Source: Saussurea involucrata
Taxonomy: Eukaryota; Streptophyta; Magnoliopsida; Asterales; Asteraceae
Direction of reading: 5' to 3'
NCBI GenBank assembly: GCA_033807775.1
Contig: CM066321.1
Location: forward strand, 234,352,350-234,416,349
Length of the DNA stretch: 64,000 nucleotides
The notes beneath the pieces are model-generated. The model was not told where the DNA came from. It did not search any database and was given only the letters and a program-made list of their open reading frames with translations. Positions 40,509 through 51,480 of this stretch are shown in pieces. Numbering within the stretch: the first letter of the stretch is position 1; each line of letters opens with the position of its first letter. The position numbers and the translations under genes are program-made.

Positions 40509-41327
40509 GCAGCCGTTTCCGAATGGGTCGCATCCGTATTTTGTTCCTTTCAACGGAGACGCCAATGGCTCGTCGCATGGCAATGGCACCAGTTCAGGAA
40601 TTAATCCGCAAGCAAGGGCAAATCTCGACCCCAATGACCCCGTCGCCCAGCGATTGAAAATGCTAGAAGATCAGAACGAGCGCGTCCTATCTTTGCTAGC
40701 CAAGCTACCTGGGGCAGCCGTGCCCGTTGATGTCGAACCTCGATCAGGATTTCAGGCGTCACCCTTCGTCGATGAGATCGCGACCGTTGAGGTCCCAAAG
40801 AAATACAACGTCCCCGCCTTTACGCCCAAATATTCGGGAGTGACCGATCCAACAGAGCACGTCGCGCAGTATAAGGATCTCATATGGACGATCTCGATCC
40901 CACACATGTATCAGGAGGTCTGTATGTGCAAAAGCTTCGGTGCGACTCTCACCGTTCCTGCTCTCCAATGGTTGATCAATCTCAAACCCAAGTCCATCGG
41001 GTCGTTCGCTGAATTGGTCAACCAATTCTCCCAGCAATTTGCCAGCAGTCGCAAGATGGAGAAGCAGACCAGTGACCTGTATTACGTCGTGTAGAAGACC
41101 AGTGAGTCTATCCGCAGTTATTTCAATCGATTCAATGCGGAGATGATCAGCATTCTCAATTGTGACGTCAAGACTGCAATTGAAGCTTATAAGCGTGGTC
41201 TGGACGATAGCTCAGGGTTATACAATGACCTGACCAAGTATCCTCCGGAGAATTTTGAAGACGTCCGAGCTCGAACCCTAGCGTATATGAGGGTAGAAGA
41301 CGATGCTGCCTTTCGTCGTAAGCATAC
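40509..41327 (+). pseudogene. gag: T3 gag, middle part
   Basis: Open from the T4 junction with QPFPNGSHPYFVPFNGDANG and then the gag domain (YSGVTDPTEHV, LQWLINLKPKSI, KQTSDLYYVV). A TAG at 41092-41094 replaces a Gln codon of T4. It runs to ...RRKHT, where K2 inserted. It is about 90 percent similar to T4 Gag. The gag resumes at 53982. Confidence 0.85.
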
Positions 41328-42296
41328 TGTTGATCCAAACCCTCAGTGATTTAATAATGACCCTCTCTTATATACTTAGTGAAAATTGTAAGTAAACAAT
41401 ATGTATCAGAGTTTCACTATCGCTGATAAGTACTAAGATCTTACAGTACCGCTGATAGGAACTCTCGCTCTCTAGATTAAACATTCAGCGAAACTGTTCA
41501 CCATAATACTCTGAGTCTGTTCAGTACTTATGGTGATCACTGATAAGTTAGTTGTTTACTTATGATCCCTGAAGACGAGATTCACGTCAACATAAGTTCT
41601 ACGCTGAAGTCGAAGATCAAGCTCAAGAACCAGCGACAAGTCTCCTAATGAACTTATGCGGATCAGCGAAGACTCAGATTTGTCCACTCAACGTGAAGTA
41701 TCAAGTACAGGACTTTGGCTATCGCTGAATTCTATCATTCGCTGATAAAGAATGATAGATCGCTGAATCAACGAAAAGCTGATCATTAAGTCCTCCGTAC
41801 AAAGTATTTTTGTCTTAACCACCTTTGCACGACTCCATACGATATGTCAAAAAAAGAACCTCCTTATTGTCTGAATTCGTACAACCACTCTAATACTACA
41901 CTGTTCAACATGCGGCTACTAAGGTTGTCAACAAAGGTCAATGACATGCAACCAATCAGCTGCTGCCACGTGTAAAGTGTAAACTGCAATGCATTAAATG
42001 CATGTAGTATTTAAGAAGAAGAACTCACTTCATTTTGAAGTAACTTGCTAACTCTGGACAAGTTCATCCTTCTTATCTTGAGATAGGTTATTATTAGTAA
42101 TTTCCTTCTCCTTCTTAGTGCAAGAAACTTAATGTTCCAACTTGTTTAGATTTAGGATTTATCCTTAATCTTGTTTCCGCAACAAGCTGTAAATTGTTAA
42201 TGATTTATCAATAAACAATTTAGAAAAGTAAAATCTGTGTGTTTGTATTCAACCCCCCCCCCTTCTACAAACCTGTATAGCCCTTCGGGACCAACA
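41328..42296 (+). repeat. K2 5' LTR
   Basis: 969 bp, TGTTGATCCAAACCC to GGGACCAACA. Between about 41405 and 41775 it holds eight copies of CGCTGA or its complement TCAGCG. Near the 3' end is a run of ten C (42253-42262), which is twelve C in the 3' LTR. Confidence 0.95.
41951..42015 (+). promoter_or_regulatory. K2 LTR core promoter: CCAAT, G-box, TATA-like
   Basis: ACCAATCAG (41951), a G-box CACGTG (41967-41972), and TATTTAAG (42008-42015) in order with spacing usual for plant promoters. The same set is at 53645-53693 in the 3' LTR. A G-box suggests bZIP or bHLH control. Confidence 0.6.
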
Positions 42297-42297
42297 A

Positions 42298-42310
42298 GTT
42301 GTATCAGAGC
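42298..42310 (+). promoter_or_regulatory. K2 primer-binding site (initiator Met tRNA, one mismatch)
   Basis: GTTGTATCAGAGC begins two bases after the LTR. The usual TGGTATCAGAGC has G replaced by T at one position. Confidence 0.85.
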
Positions 42311-42379
42311 GGATTTGTATAATCTCATAAACAAGATCTAATCTATACTAAGATTTCTCTTCCTGGCTATTTCTGAAAA

Positions 42380-44334
42380 ATGGCTACTAACACAAACACA
42401 AATTATATCGACAATGGTTCTCTTGCAAAACCCCCTAGATTCTCCAGAGATAATTTTAATCTATGGAAAAATAGGATGACTCTCTTCTTAGAAGGTGTAG
42501 ACCCTACTATGCCTTATTATCTTGAAAACGGCCCATTTATTCCTATAAGAATTGATGCCGCAGTACCTGCCGCTGAGAATAGACCTGCTATTCCAGAAAG
42601 GCTGGTACCCAAAGAAGTTCATACGTGGACTGACGAAGATAAGAAGAAAGTGGCTATCGACACAAAAGCCAGATCCATACTATCCATGGCTCTTCCTGAC
42701 GAAGTCTACCATTCCGTCATGAACCTGAAATCCTCAAAAGCCATGTGGGACACAATATGTGTTCAGTATGAAGGTACTGCTGAAGTCCAGGACTCTCGAA
42801 AGATCAACCTGGTAAGACAGTATGAAAGTTTCATTTGTGGTAAGAATGAGACTCTCTCTGAAGTTCACCAACGTTTTAATTGCTTAATAATAGATTTGAA
42901 AACTGTTGGAAAGGAATATTCTAACTTTGAAGTGCTGACAAAGTTTCTAGAATGTTTACGTGAAAGCTGGGACAGTTATTCTATGTGTCTCAAGCTGTCA
43001 AAAGATCTAAGATCAATGACCCTTGCTACCTTATATGGCACGATGCTGAATCATGAGCAATCAAGCCATCTTAAGAAGAATCTTGTAAAAGACTCCAAAA
43101 GCACCCCTATTGCTTTAATCTCAGAGGAACCCTCTACTCAGCGACCCTCGGTCACTATCACTGACTTAGAGAGTAACTCTGAAAGGTCATCAGATTCTGA
43201 CTCTTCAGATGATGATGAATCTTTGGCTCTCCTAACTAAAAAGTTCAGGAGATTCGCCAAAAAGAAAATGTTCAGAAAGAACAAACCTCTTTCAATAACT
43301 GATAAGCCAAGATCATCAGCTACTGTTGATAAGGCTACTGCTACTTGTTTTAACTGCGAAAAGATTGGACATTTCGCTAACGAGTACAGGTCTAAGAAAG
43401 TATCGAGAAACTCAGTGTTTCCCAAGAAATCCTTTATTCCCAGGAATAAAGATGACAAATATTCTAAGCTGAAAGAAAAATATGCAAAGCTGAAAAGCTT
43501 CAAGAAGAAAGGCAAAGGCCTGATGGTTTACGATTGGGCTGCTTCTGAAGAAGAAGAATCATCATCTGATTCTGAGGATGATGAAGCAAATCTCTGTCTT
43601 ATGGCAAAGATTGAACATGAGGAAGAAAGTTCAGACGTTCCCTCTACTTCAACATCTGCAATTCAGGTATCACCTTCCTTCTTTACAAATATTGCAAATA
43701 TTGATGAAGCTGATAGTCTCCGTAAAATCGATCTCTTGACTAGAAGTTTATATGAAGCCATGAATGGCAAAACAATAGTTGAAAACCAAAACCTTGATCT
43801 CGCTGAACAGCTTAAAAACTGTCACCTTCAAATAGAAAAGCTTTCTAAAATTGAAGAAGATTTTAAAGATCAGGTGCACTTAAATCAGCTAGTCAAAATC
43901 GAACGAGCAGAAGCTATCGCTGTTGAAGGATGTCCTAGACTCAGAGTGGATGTCCTTGGTAAGAAATCTGAAGAACTAAATGTTCCTCCCATTTCTAAAG
44001 CCAAAAGCTTATTTGGTGCTGGTCCTTCTAATTCAAAATCAAAAGCTCAGCATTCAAATGGTCCTAGAACTACTTTTAGTTATAGGAAATGTTATCACTG
44101 TGGACTCACTGATCATATTGCTAGTAAGTGCCCCACAGCCACCAAAGCTGATAAGATAGCTAAGGTGAAGATTCCCCCAAGGCAAAGAACACCACTGAGG
44201 TTAAGAAATTAACTAAAGTGAAGACTGACAAAGCCGAATCTTCAAATGCTGCGAAGACTGCTGAACCTTCCATTCCAACTGCTTCCACTGACAAACGTGT
44301 ACACATGGTTAAGTGGGTACCCAAGAAAAACTAA
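42380..44334 (+). pseudogene. gag: K2 Gag
   Basis: ATG 42380 (MATNTNTNYIDNGS). The copia Gag domain spans about residues 15-230, with FNLWKNRMTLFLEG and YEGTAEVQ. Two acidic Ser-rich segments follow. The first zinc knuckle, CFNCEKIGHFANEY, has lost its last Cys. The second, CYHCGLTDHIASKC, is intact near residue 575. The frame stops at 44212. However, a one-base change in the C run near 44175 would bring it into the next frame, which continues to HMVKWVPKKN and a TAA at 44332-44334. That ending is typical of copia Gag just before protease. I therefore read this as a recent frameshift close to the C-terminus, with most of Gag still encoded. Confidence 0.8.
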
Positions 44335-44346
44335 TCTTCCTTTGTA

Positions 44347-47300
44347 ATGCAGGTTCAGAAGGGTATCTGGTATCTCGATAGCGGATGCTCTAGACACATG
44401 ACTGGAAAGAAAAGCATGCTCGCTGAATCCAAGGAAGAGAAGGGTCCCTCTATGACTTTCGGTGGAAATGGAAAAGGACATACCCGAGGGATTGGTGTAC
44501 TCTCAAATGGTACAACCACCTTCAGAAGAGTCACATATGTTGAAGGGTTGAAGCATAATCTTCTAAGCATCAGTCAGCTTTGCGATAAGGATAACAAAGT
44601 AATCTTTACTAAGGAATCCTGCTTTGTCACTGACAAAAAGGAGAAGATAGCTCTCAGTGGTTATCGTTTGGAAAATGTTTATGTAATAAACATGGACTCA
44701 ACCACCACTGAGAACTCCTGTTTCTTCTCAAAAGCCTCATCTGATGTCAACTGGCTATGGCATAAGAGGCTCTCTCATCTGAATTTCAAGACACTGAACA
44801 CTCTTTCTTCAAAAGAGTTAGTCACTGGTCTACCTCAACACTCATACGCCAAAGAGTCTTTATGTTCAGCGTGTGAAAAAGGGAAGCAGACCAAAGCAAG
44901 CTTTAAATCAAATCAAGTGTCCTCAGTGTCATCTCCTCTACAACTACTCCATATGGATTTATTTGGCCCTGTTAACAAACAATCCATCGCTGGAAAGAAA
45001 TATACACTGGTCATAGTTGATGAATTCTCTCGTTATACATGGGTTATGTTTCTCCGCTCCAAGAGTGACACCTCTGAAAAACTCATCACCTTTGTTCGGA
45101 AGATGGAAACCCTGAACAATTTGACCGTTCGCTCAATAAGGAGTGATCATGGGACTGAATTCAAAAACAGTTCTCTTGATTCCATCTTTGAGAGTAAGGG
45201 TTTTTCTCACAACTTTTCGTCAGTGAGAACACCGCAACAAAATGGAGTTGCTGAAAGAAGAAATAGTACAATTATTGAAGCTGCACGTTCAATGCTCAGC
45301 GATTCTCACCTGCCTACTCAGTTTTGGGCAGAAACTGTCAACACCGCTTGTTTTACGCAAAACAGGTCGCTGATAGTCAAAAGATTCAATAAAACAGCCT
45401 ATGAACTTTTTCATGGGAGAAAGCCTTCAATCAGCTTTCTTTACATCTTTGGATGTCAGTGTTTCATACTGAACAACATAGATGCCCTTGGAAAGTTTGA
45501 TCCTAAGGCTGATAATGGAATCTTTCTTGGATACTCCTCAGTTTCGAAAGCCTTCAGAGTCTTCAATCGAAGAAGACAAACTGTTGAAGAAACAATTCAC
45601 GTCACGTTTGACGAGTCCCGTTCAGCGAACTCTAAACCGTCCGCTGATACTGAAGAACTGAATCAATGGATGTTTTCTCATCTTGGTGATTCAGAAGATA
45701 TTCCCACTCCTCGTGCTCACACAGTTGAAGATGATGGTCCTACTATCATTCCAAATATGCAGAATAGTGAAGCTGAAACATCATGGGTCTCAGCTGTTCC
45801 CATAAACACTATACCTGCTTCTGAATCCAATGTCTCAGACATTCCATCTACTTCTCAGCAATCAGTGAATATAATGACAACTGCATCCATTCCTCTCTTG
45901 GCTGATACTCCAGACATCGCTGAAGCCTCATCTTCAGCTCCTCCAGTTCAGGTTGAGTCAGCTTCTCACGCTCCGGCTCAGCGATGGACTGTAAATCACC
46001 CAATTGATCAAATCCTTGGTGATCCAAACGCTGGTATTCAGACTCGACGAAGTGCATGTAATATTTGTTTATTTGTTAACTTTATTTCACTAACTGAACC
46101 AAAGAAAGTAGATGATGCCCTCAAAGATCCAAACTGGGTCAGCGCCATGCAAGAAGAGTTGACTGAATTCGAAAGAAACAAAGTTTGGAAACTTGTTCGA
46201 ATACCAACTGATAAAACAGTGATAGGCACTAAATGGGTCTATAGAAACAAGTTGGACGAACATGGAACTGTTACCCGCAACAAGGCTCGTCTTATTGCTC
46301 AGGGATACAGACAAGAGGAAGTCATAGATTATGACGAAACTTTTCCTCCAGTAGCAAGACTAGAATCTATTCGTCTATTCTTAGCATACGCTGTACACAA
46401 AGACTTCAAAGTATATCAGATGGATGTTAAGTCAACATTTCTAAATGGAAAGATGAATGAAAAAGTCTATGTGGAACAACCTCCAGGATTCTCAGATCCT
46501 AAGCGTCCAGGTTATGTTTACAAACTGGATAAGGCACTTTATGGCTTAAAGCAAGCTCCACGTGCATGGTATGACACTCTTTCTACTTATCTCCATATTG
46601 AACAATTTGAGCGAGGTAAAATCGACAAAACTCTATTTTTCAGGAAAGTAAAAGGTCATATCATTCTTGTTCAAATATATGTTGATGATATTATATTTGG
46701 CTCTACTAACCCTGATCTTTGTACTCGCTTCGCTGATAGAATGAAAGATGAGTATAAGATGAGCATGATGGGTGAACTAACATATTTCCTTGGTCTTCAG
46801 ATAAAGGAAAATGAAAAAGGAACTTTCATTAATCAGGGAAAGTATGTTAAAGATATGCTGAAGAAGTTCGACTTAACTGAAAGTTCAGCTATGAAAACCC
46901 CTATGGCACCACCGCTGACACTTGATAAGGATACTAAGGGTATTCCTGTTAATGTCACTTTGTACCGTGGGATGATCGGCTCACTTTTGTATCTTACAGC
47001 TAGCCGACCCGATATTATGTTTGCAACATGCTTGTGTGCACGATATCAAGCTGAACCTAAGATATCTCATATGAAACCTGTAAAGCGAATTTTTCGATAT
47101 CTTAAGGGTACAGCGAATCTAGGTCTTTGGTATCCCAAAGACTCAGGATTCGATCTAATCGCCTATTCAGATAGTGATTTTGCAGGTTGCAGAATGGATA
47201 GGAAAAGCACCACAGGAGGATGTCAGCTCCTGGGTGGAAAGCTGGTAAGTTGGACAAGTAAAAAGCAAAACTCAGTGTCCACCTCTACAGCTGAAGCTGA

Positions 47301-47625
47301 GTATGTAGCCGCTGGAAGCTACTGTTCTCAGGTCTTGTGGATGAGAAATCAACTACTGGACTATGACCTTCAGCTCTCAAATATTCCAATCTATTGCGAC
47401 AGCACAAGTGCCATCGCTATAGCCAATAATCCAGTGCTACACTCAAAGACAAAACACATCGAAATCAGGTATCATTTTATCAGAGATCATGTGATGAATG
47501 GTGATATAGAACTTCACTTTATTCCAACTGATTATCAGTTAGCTGATCTGTTCACCAAACCTCTTGATGAGACAAGATTCAACTTTCTCATCAGCGAGCT
47601 TGGAATGCTGAACTTTGAAGAGTAA
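44347..47625 (+). CDS. pol: K2 Pol polyprotein, continuous frame
   Basis: 1092 residues from ATG 44347. It is in the same frame as a TAA at 44332, so it may be read by stop suppression or from its own ATG. Domains: protease YLDSGCSRHMTG (residues 9-20). Gag-pre-integrase WHKRLSHLNF with CSACEKGK (about 135-180). Integrase with HMDLFGP (about 202), SDHGTEF (about 266) and VAERRN (about 301). RT from TKWVYRNKLD, through DVKSTFLNG, to the catalytic QIYVDDIIFG (about 776). RNase H with YSDSDFAGC (about 939), STAEAEYVA and the Asp-containing YCDSTSA. It ends LISELGMLNFEE. All catalytic residues I can recognise are present. This enzyme set would process, copy and integrate the element. Confidence 0.95.
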   Translation: MQVQKGIWYLDSGCSRHMTGKKSMLAESKEEKGPSMTFGGNGKGHTRGIGVLSNGTTTFRRVTYVEGLKHNLLSISQLCDKDNKVIFTKESCFVTDKKEKIALSGYRLENVYVINMDSTTTENSCFFSKASSDVNWLWHKRLSHLNFKTLNTLSSKELVTGLPQHSYAKESLCSACEKGKQTKASFKSNQVSSVSSPLQLLHMDLFGPVNKQSIAGKKYTLVIVDEFSRYTWVMFLRSKSDTSEKLITFVRKMETLNNLTVRSIRSDHGTEFKNSSLDSIFESKGFSHNFSSVRTPQQNGVAERRNSTIIEAARSMLSDSHLPTQFWAETVNTACFTQNRSLIVKRFNKTAYELFHGRKPSISFLYIFGCQCFILNNIDALGKFDPKADNGIFLGYSSVSKAFRVFNRRRQTVEETIHVTFDESRSANSKPSADTEELNQWMFSHLGDSEDIPTPRAHTVEDDGPTIIPNMQNSEAETSWVSAVPINTIPASESNVSDIPSTSQQSVNIMTTASIPLLADTPDIAEASSSAPPVQVESASHAPAQRWTVNHPIDQILGDPNAGIQTRRSACNICLFVNFISLTEPKKVDDALKDPNWVSAMQEELTEFERNKVWKLVRIPTDKTVIGTKWVYRNKLDEHGTVTRNKARLIAQGYRQEEVIDYDETFPPVARLESIRLFLAYAVHKDFKVYQMDVKSTFLNGKMNEKVYVEQPPGFSDPKRPGYVYKLDKALYGLKQAPRAWYDTLSTYLHIEQFERGKIDKTLFFRKVKGHIILVQIYVDDIIFGSTNPDLCTRFADRMKDEYKMSMMGELTYFLGLQIKENEKGTFINQGKYVKDMLKKFDLTESSAMKTPMAPPLTLDKDTKGIPVNVTLYRGMIGSLLYLTASRPDIMFATCLCARYQAEPKISHMKPVKRIFRYLKGTANLGLWYPKDSGFDLIAYSDSDFAGCRMDRKSTTGGCQLLGGKLVSWTSKKQNSVSTSTAEAEYVAAGSYCSQVLWMRNQLLDYDLQLSNIPIYCDSTSAIAIANNPVLHSKTKHIEIRYHFIRDHVMNGDIELHFIPTDYQLADLFTKPLDETRFNFLISELGMLNFEE

Positions 47626-48004
47626 AATCTTCAGCGGTTCACATTTGATCAGCGATAGGATAAAATCGACTTGTATAACCCATTCTATCATCTTCTCTCT
47701 GAATAAACTTGATTCGCTGATATCAAGGTATGTTTTCTCTCTCTGACAAATCGCATGAAAATGCAAGATTTCAAAATAAATTACATCGCTGAATATCTCT
47801 TCCTTATCAGCGATACTTTGAAATTTCTAAAAACATTCACTGATATTTCTAAATTCAGTGCTTCATATTTTCAAAAGTATCCCTGAGTTTTTCAAAACCT
47901 TAGAGACAACCATGAATATGAAAGGACAGTTGTGACGTCATTACAACGGATAAGCCCTGACACGTTCTTCTTTCTGACACACATTTGCACGTTTCGTTTA
48001 CTCG

Positions 48005-48089
48005 CCAATCAAATGCAAACACGTGTCCGTGTCATGATGAAAATCTTTTCCCGCTCAAGATTTTCTCTTTCTAAATCTCTCTATATAAA
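48005..48089 (+). promoter_or_regulatory. Candidate internal promoter of the K2 third gene
   Basis: CCAAT (48005-48009), a G-box with ABRE-like flanks ACACGTGTCC (core 48020-48025) and TATATAAAC (48082-48089). This is the same order as the K2 LTR promoter, but the flanking sequence is not an LTR copy. A start near 48115 would give a leader of about 100 nt ending at a candidate splice donor. Confidence 0.5.
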
Positions 48090-48211
48090 CAAATTATTCG
48101 TTTATATTTTCCTTTTACGCGAACTTCTCCTCCAAGCAAAGAAAGAATTCACTATTGCATTTTGCTCTCGATTTTTCAAGAACAACTGCTCATCTTCTTC
48201 AAACATCAAAG

Positions 48212-48608
48212 GTTAATATGTTCTTATTATTTACCAAATGCAAATAACCTGTTTCTGATCTTCTCATTGTTTTAACAAGATCAAACAAAAGAAATTCTTA
48301 AAAATGAAATCATTCCCTTTCATGGTTTTATGAGCACAACCATTTCATGGTTGTTCTTCAAGTTTAAATGCAAAAATCTTAAACTTGTTCTTCATTCGTT
48401 TTTCCAGAATCCCTATCTTCAAAGGAAATTGGAAAACAAGATTTTTATTGGGTTTGAAATTTCGTTTTTCAAAAACAAGAATAACCCTAATCTTCATTAA
48501 GACATTTTGTCTGAATGAAATGGACAAAATTCGAACCATGTTATTGGAAAATCTTTCCATATTAAGATTATTCTTATCTGTTAATATTTGGTTGAACTGA
48601 TAATACAG
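48212..48608 (+). other. Candidate 5'UTR intron of the K2 third gene
   Basis: Donor CAAAG|GTTAAT and acceptor TGATAATACAG|AAAATGG, with the start codon four bases into the next exon. AT-rich throughout. The donor is not a strong match to consensus, so this is a proposal. Confidence 0.4.
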
Positions 48609-48611
48609 AAA

Positions 48612-51341
48612 ATGGCATCTTCTGACATTCCCAAGAACACCATCGTTGAGAACACTGCTGCTGATGATACTGCTGAGGAAGTGGAAATCCTCAAGGCTCC
48701 TCAGGTCAAGTTCTCTCTTGACAAGCTGGATTGGACTAAAGTAAATAACCTCTATGCGCTTCTCGAGTTTCCTCCTCGAAAGCAAGTCACACATCTAGAT
48801 GATGCTGTGAAATTCCTCAAGAATTGCTGCATCTCCACAGCCCTGACCATAACCCCTCCCGCACATCAACTTTTGCTATCACAATTCTGGTACTCTGCCA
48901 CACACTCTCAGCTACCATCAGCCAAAGACCCCTCCAAAACAATTGACTGCATCCTTTGCGATATCGAATATGGCACCATGAAGATCACCCATGCCATCAT
49001 TCGCAAAGCCCTCAGCCTTCCCATCGCAACCAAAGAAAAACCCTTCGTTCCCCTCCCTGACCCCAAGAAAAACTCAGACAGGGAAGCCATCATTGCATTC
49101 TTTGATGCAATGGGCTATGTATGGGAAACTGGAAGGGATATGAAGCCCGAGAAGAAGCTGACCATTATAAAGAAATCGAAAATGCCCAGCGAGATGAATT
49201 TCATCTTCGCTCATCTGATCAGCTGCATGACTGCCAAGAGCAGCTCCTCTGACCAAGCCGCTAAACCTCAGCAAGCAATGGGATATGCATTGCTGAAAGG
49301 TCTACATATAGACTGGGCATCGATTATCTATGATGACCTGGTACTCAGAGTGGACACCGTCGCTGACAGATCTCCATGGCTTCCGTATCCTCGATTCATC
49401 AGCGCCATTTTCCAAAAAGGCCTGAAGGACAGCTACCCAACTGATGGTGACCTGAAACTCTCTCAGGTCTGTCCTAAGATTCTCGACTTTAAACCGGTAG
49501 AAAATGAGGTACGTCTCTCAACTCTGTTAACTCTTCTAAACCCTACTTCTTCTACTTCTGCAGCTCCTTCAGCGGACAAACCCACCGCTGATACCCCAGC
49601 TGCAACCTCCATTCCTCTTAAAAGGAAACATTCTGACACCCAACTTGGTTCCAAAAGAACTAAGAAAACCAAGGAGCAACCCCAGCAATCTATTGCTAAA
49701 GACTCCTCAGCTCCTCCTGTTGAGCTGAAGGAAAGTTCAGTGGTACGCTCTGCCACAGCTGAACAAGCCACCCACTCTATCCCGACTTCAGCGTCTCCAA
49801 ACGCCGAGGTTACAAACTTGGAAACTACCCAACCTCCCTCAGTCTCTCAAAAGACTGATGAAGTGATTCTCAGCGATTCCAACGCTGAACTCAGTAACCA
49901 ACCTCCATTCTTACCCTTCGCTTCTCCCTCTACTCATTTGGACTCAACTCCGGTTATCACTGAAGCACTGGTCATTCCTCCAGAAGCTAAAGCTGACAAT
50001 CAAGAAATAACGGGCATAGGACCTGCAGAGATGACCATACGTCAACGTTCTCTCGCTGACGATATGGAACTTTTCTCAGGACATCGAGACTTTGATGAAT
50101 TCATCAATCCTCCTGCAGGTATACAACAACCCCTAAACACTGTTACTAAACCCCAAACTTCTGAGCTTTCCTCTATTCACAAGTTTTTATATGTTACAGG
50201 TCCTAATTTGGGAGACATCAACGCGTCTCTGAAGACAGTAGAGACAAAGCTGACAGGTCTCACGTCTACTCTTTCCGGCAACTCTTCAGCTGTAAAAACC
50301 GCTGGAGAGAATCTTTTAAAGCTTACAACCGAAGTCGGAAAGAATGCCTCCAAAGCTGATGTGGAGATGGTTGATAAATCACTCGGTGATTTTGCCAAAG
50401 TTCTAGATGACATCTACACAGACTACCTCGACATCAAGAAATCAATTGACACCATGTCCAGCAAAGTCACAACGCTGAAGACATCGGTTGGCACACTCGA
50501 AGGTGATATGTCTGCTGTAAAGGCTGATGTCAGTTCAGTAAAAACTGATATGAGTTCTGTGAAGACTGATGTCAACACGATGAAGAATGACATCTCTTCT
50601 TTTCAGAACTTGTTACAGCAGATCCTGACCAACACGACCGCCCCTGCACCTGCCCCTGCACCTCCATCTTTTACTACGGTGGATCGTGCTGAACTTGTGA
50701 AGATCAATCCTGGTATTTCTGGTATAGAAAACAGATTATCAGCGATTGAAATCTGTGTGGGGATCCCTGGCCTAGAAGATAGGGAAACAACACGAGCTGC
50801 TGAATCATCTCATTCCTCCCCCAGTCATCATGAAAAAGAGGGGGAGAAGAGCGCTGAAGACCCTTCCAAGAGCGCTGAAGACCTTTCCCATGATGAATTT
50901 ATCAGGGGAGAGAAGAATGAAGACCTCACCTTCACTGAAGAGGGTGAGAAGACTATTGAAGCTGAAGCAGCCGCTGGACCTCAGGGAGATGAACACCCTG
51001 TGGGAACCGAAAAGCTCGCCTCTGTATCTGAGGGGGAGCAACTCGAAGAAGAAGCTGAAGAAACTGAGTCTGAAGCTGTAGATGAAGAAGCCATCGACTT
51101 GTTTGATGATGAACCATCCTCTTCTCCAAAGAATGATGATGACGAAGATGACGATGATGATGATTCTTTTATCGTCAAGCCTGCTCAGAGAACAATAGCT
51201 CTTAAAGGGATCCGAATAAATGAACCTTCAGGGGAGCGGACAAAGACAACGCCATCAGCATTTGAAGCTGACAAAGGCAAAGGAAAAAATGTCGCTGAAG
51301 ATGAAAATCTGATGATCTTGCTTAACAAGCCGGTTTGTCAG
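48612..51341 (+). CDS. K2 third gene (SIRE env-like position), exon with start codon
   Basis: ATG 48612 (MASSDIPKNTIVEN), 910 codons to the proposed donor. Residues about 30-290 form a folded-looking domain (LYALLEFPPR, LLLSQFWYSATHS, WLPYPRFISAIF) resembling third-ORF proteins of plant SIRE-like elements. A Ser/Thr/Pro-rich region follows. Next is a long heptad-like coiled coil (about 530-680), with repeated SVKTDM and SAVKADV blocks and an APAPAPAP hinge. A strongly acidic tail then has runs of Asp and Glu, ending NKPVCQ. Without splicing the frame ends at TAA 51348-51350. I see no clear transmembrane segment or signal peptide, so 'envelope' is a positional label only. Confidence 0.75.
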
Positions 51342-51480
51342 GTACATTAATCTTACACAACATCCCTCCTCTATACACTATCAGTTCTACACTCCATAAA
51401 CCTCCATACACTTTATCCCATATTTTTTTCTCTCTGTTCTACCCAAGTTCTTACTTGTAAGATCGATGTGTTTCAGCTAG
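51342..51480 (+). other. Candidate 139-bp coding intron in the K2 third gene
   Basis: Donor TGTCAG|GTACAT, acceptor TTTCAGCTAG|TCC, with a T-rich tract (ATTTTTTTCTCTCTGTTC) between. Removing it joins two complete codons and keeps the frame. Leaving it in places a stop 7 bp into the intron. The nearer CAG at 51476 would give a stop, so the second AG is required. Confidence 0.55.

Larger units (their letters stand above)
47626..48611 (+). other. K2 non-coding region upstream of the third gene
   Basis: About 990 bp with no coding frame. The first 200 bp contain five CGCTGA/TCAGCG words. A promoter-like module lies at 48005-48089 and a candidate 5'UTR intron at 48212-48608. Confidence 0.6.

Noticed and set aside
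42253..42262. Poly-C run as a special signal
   Set aside because: It differs in length between the two LTRs (10 and 12), as expected from slippage, and has no other support.
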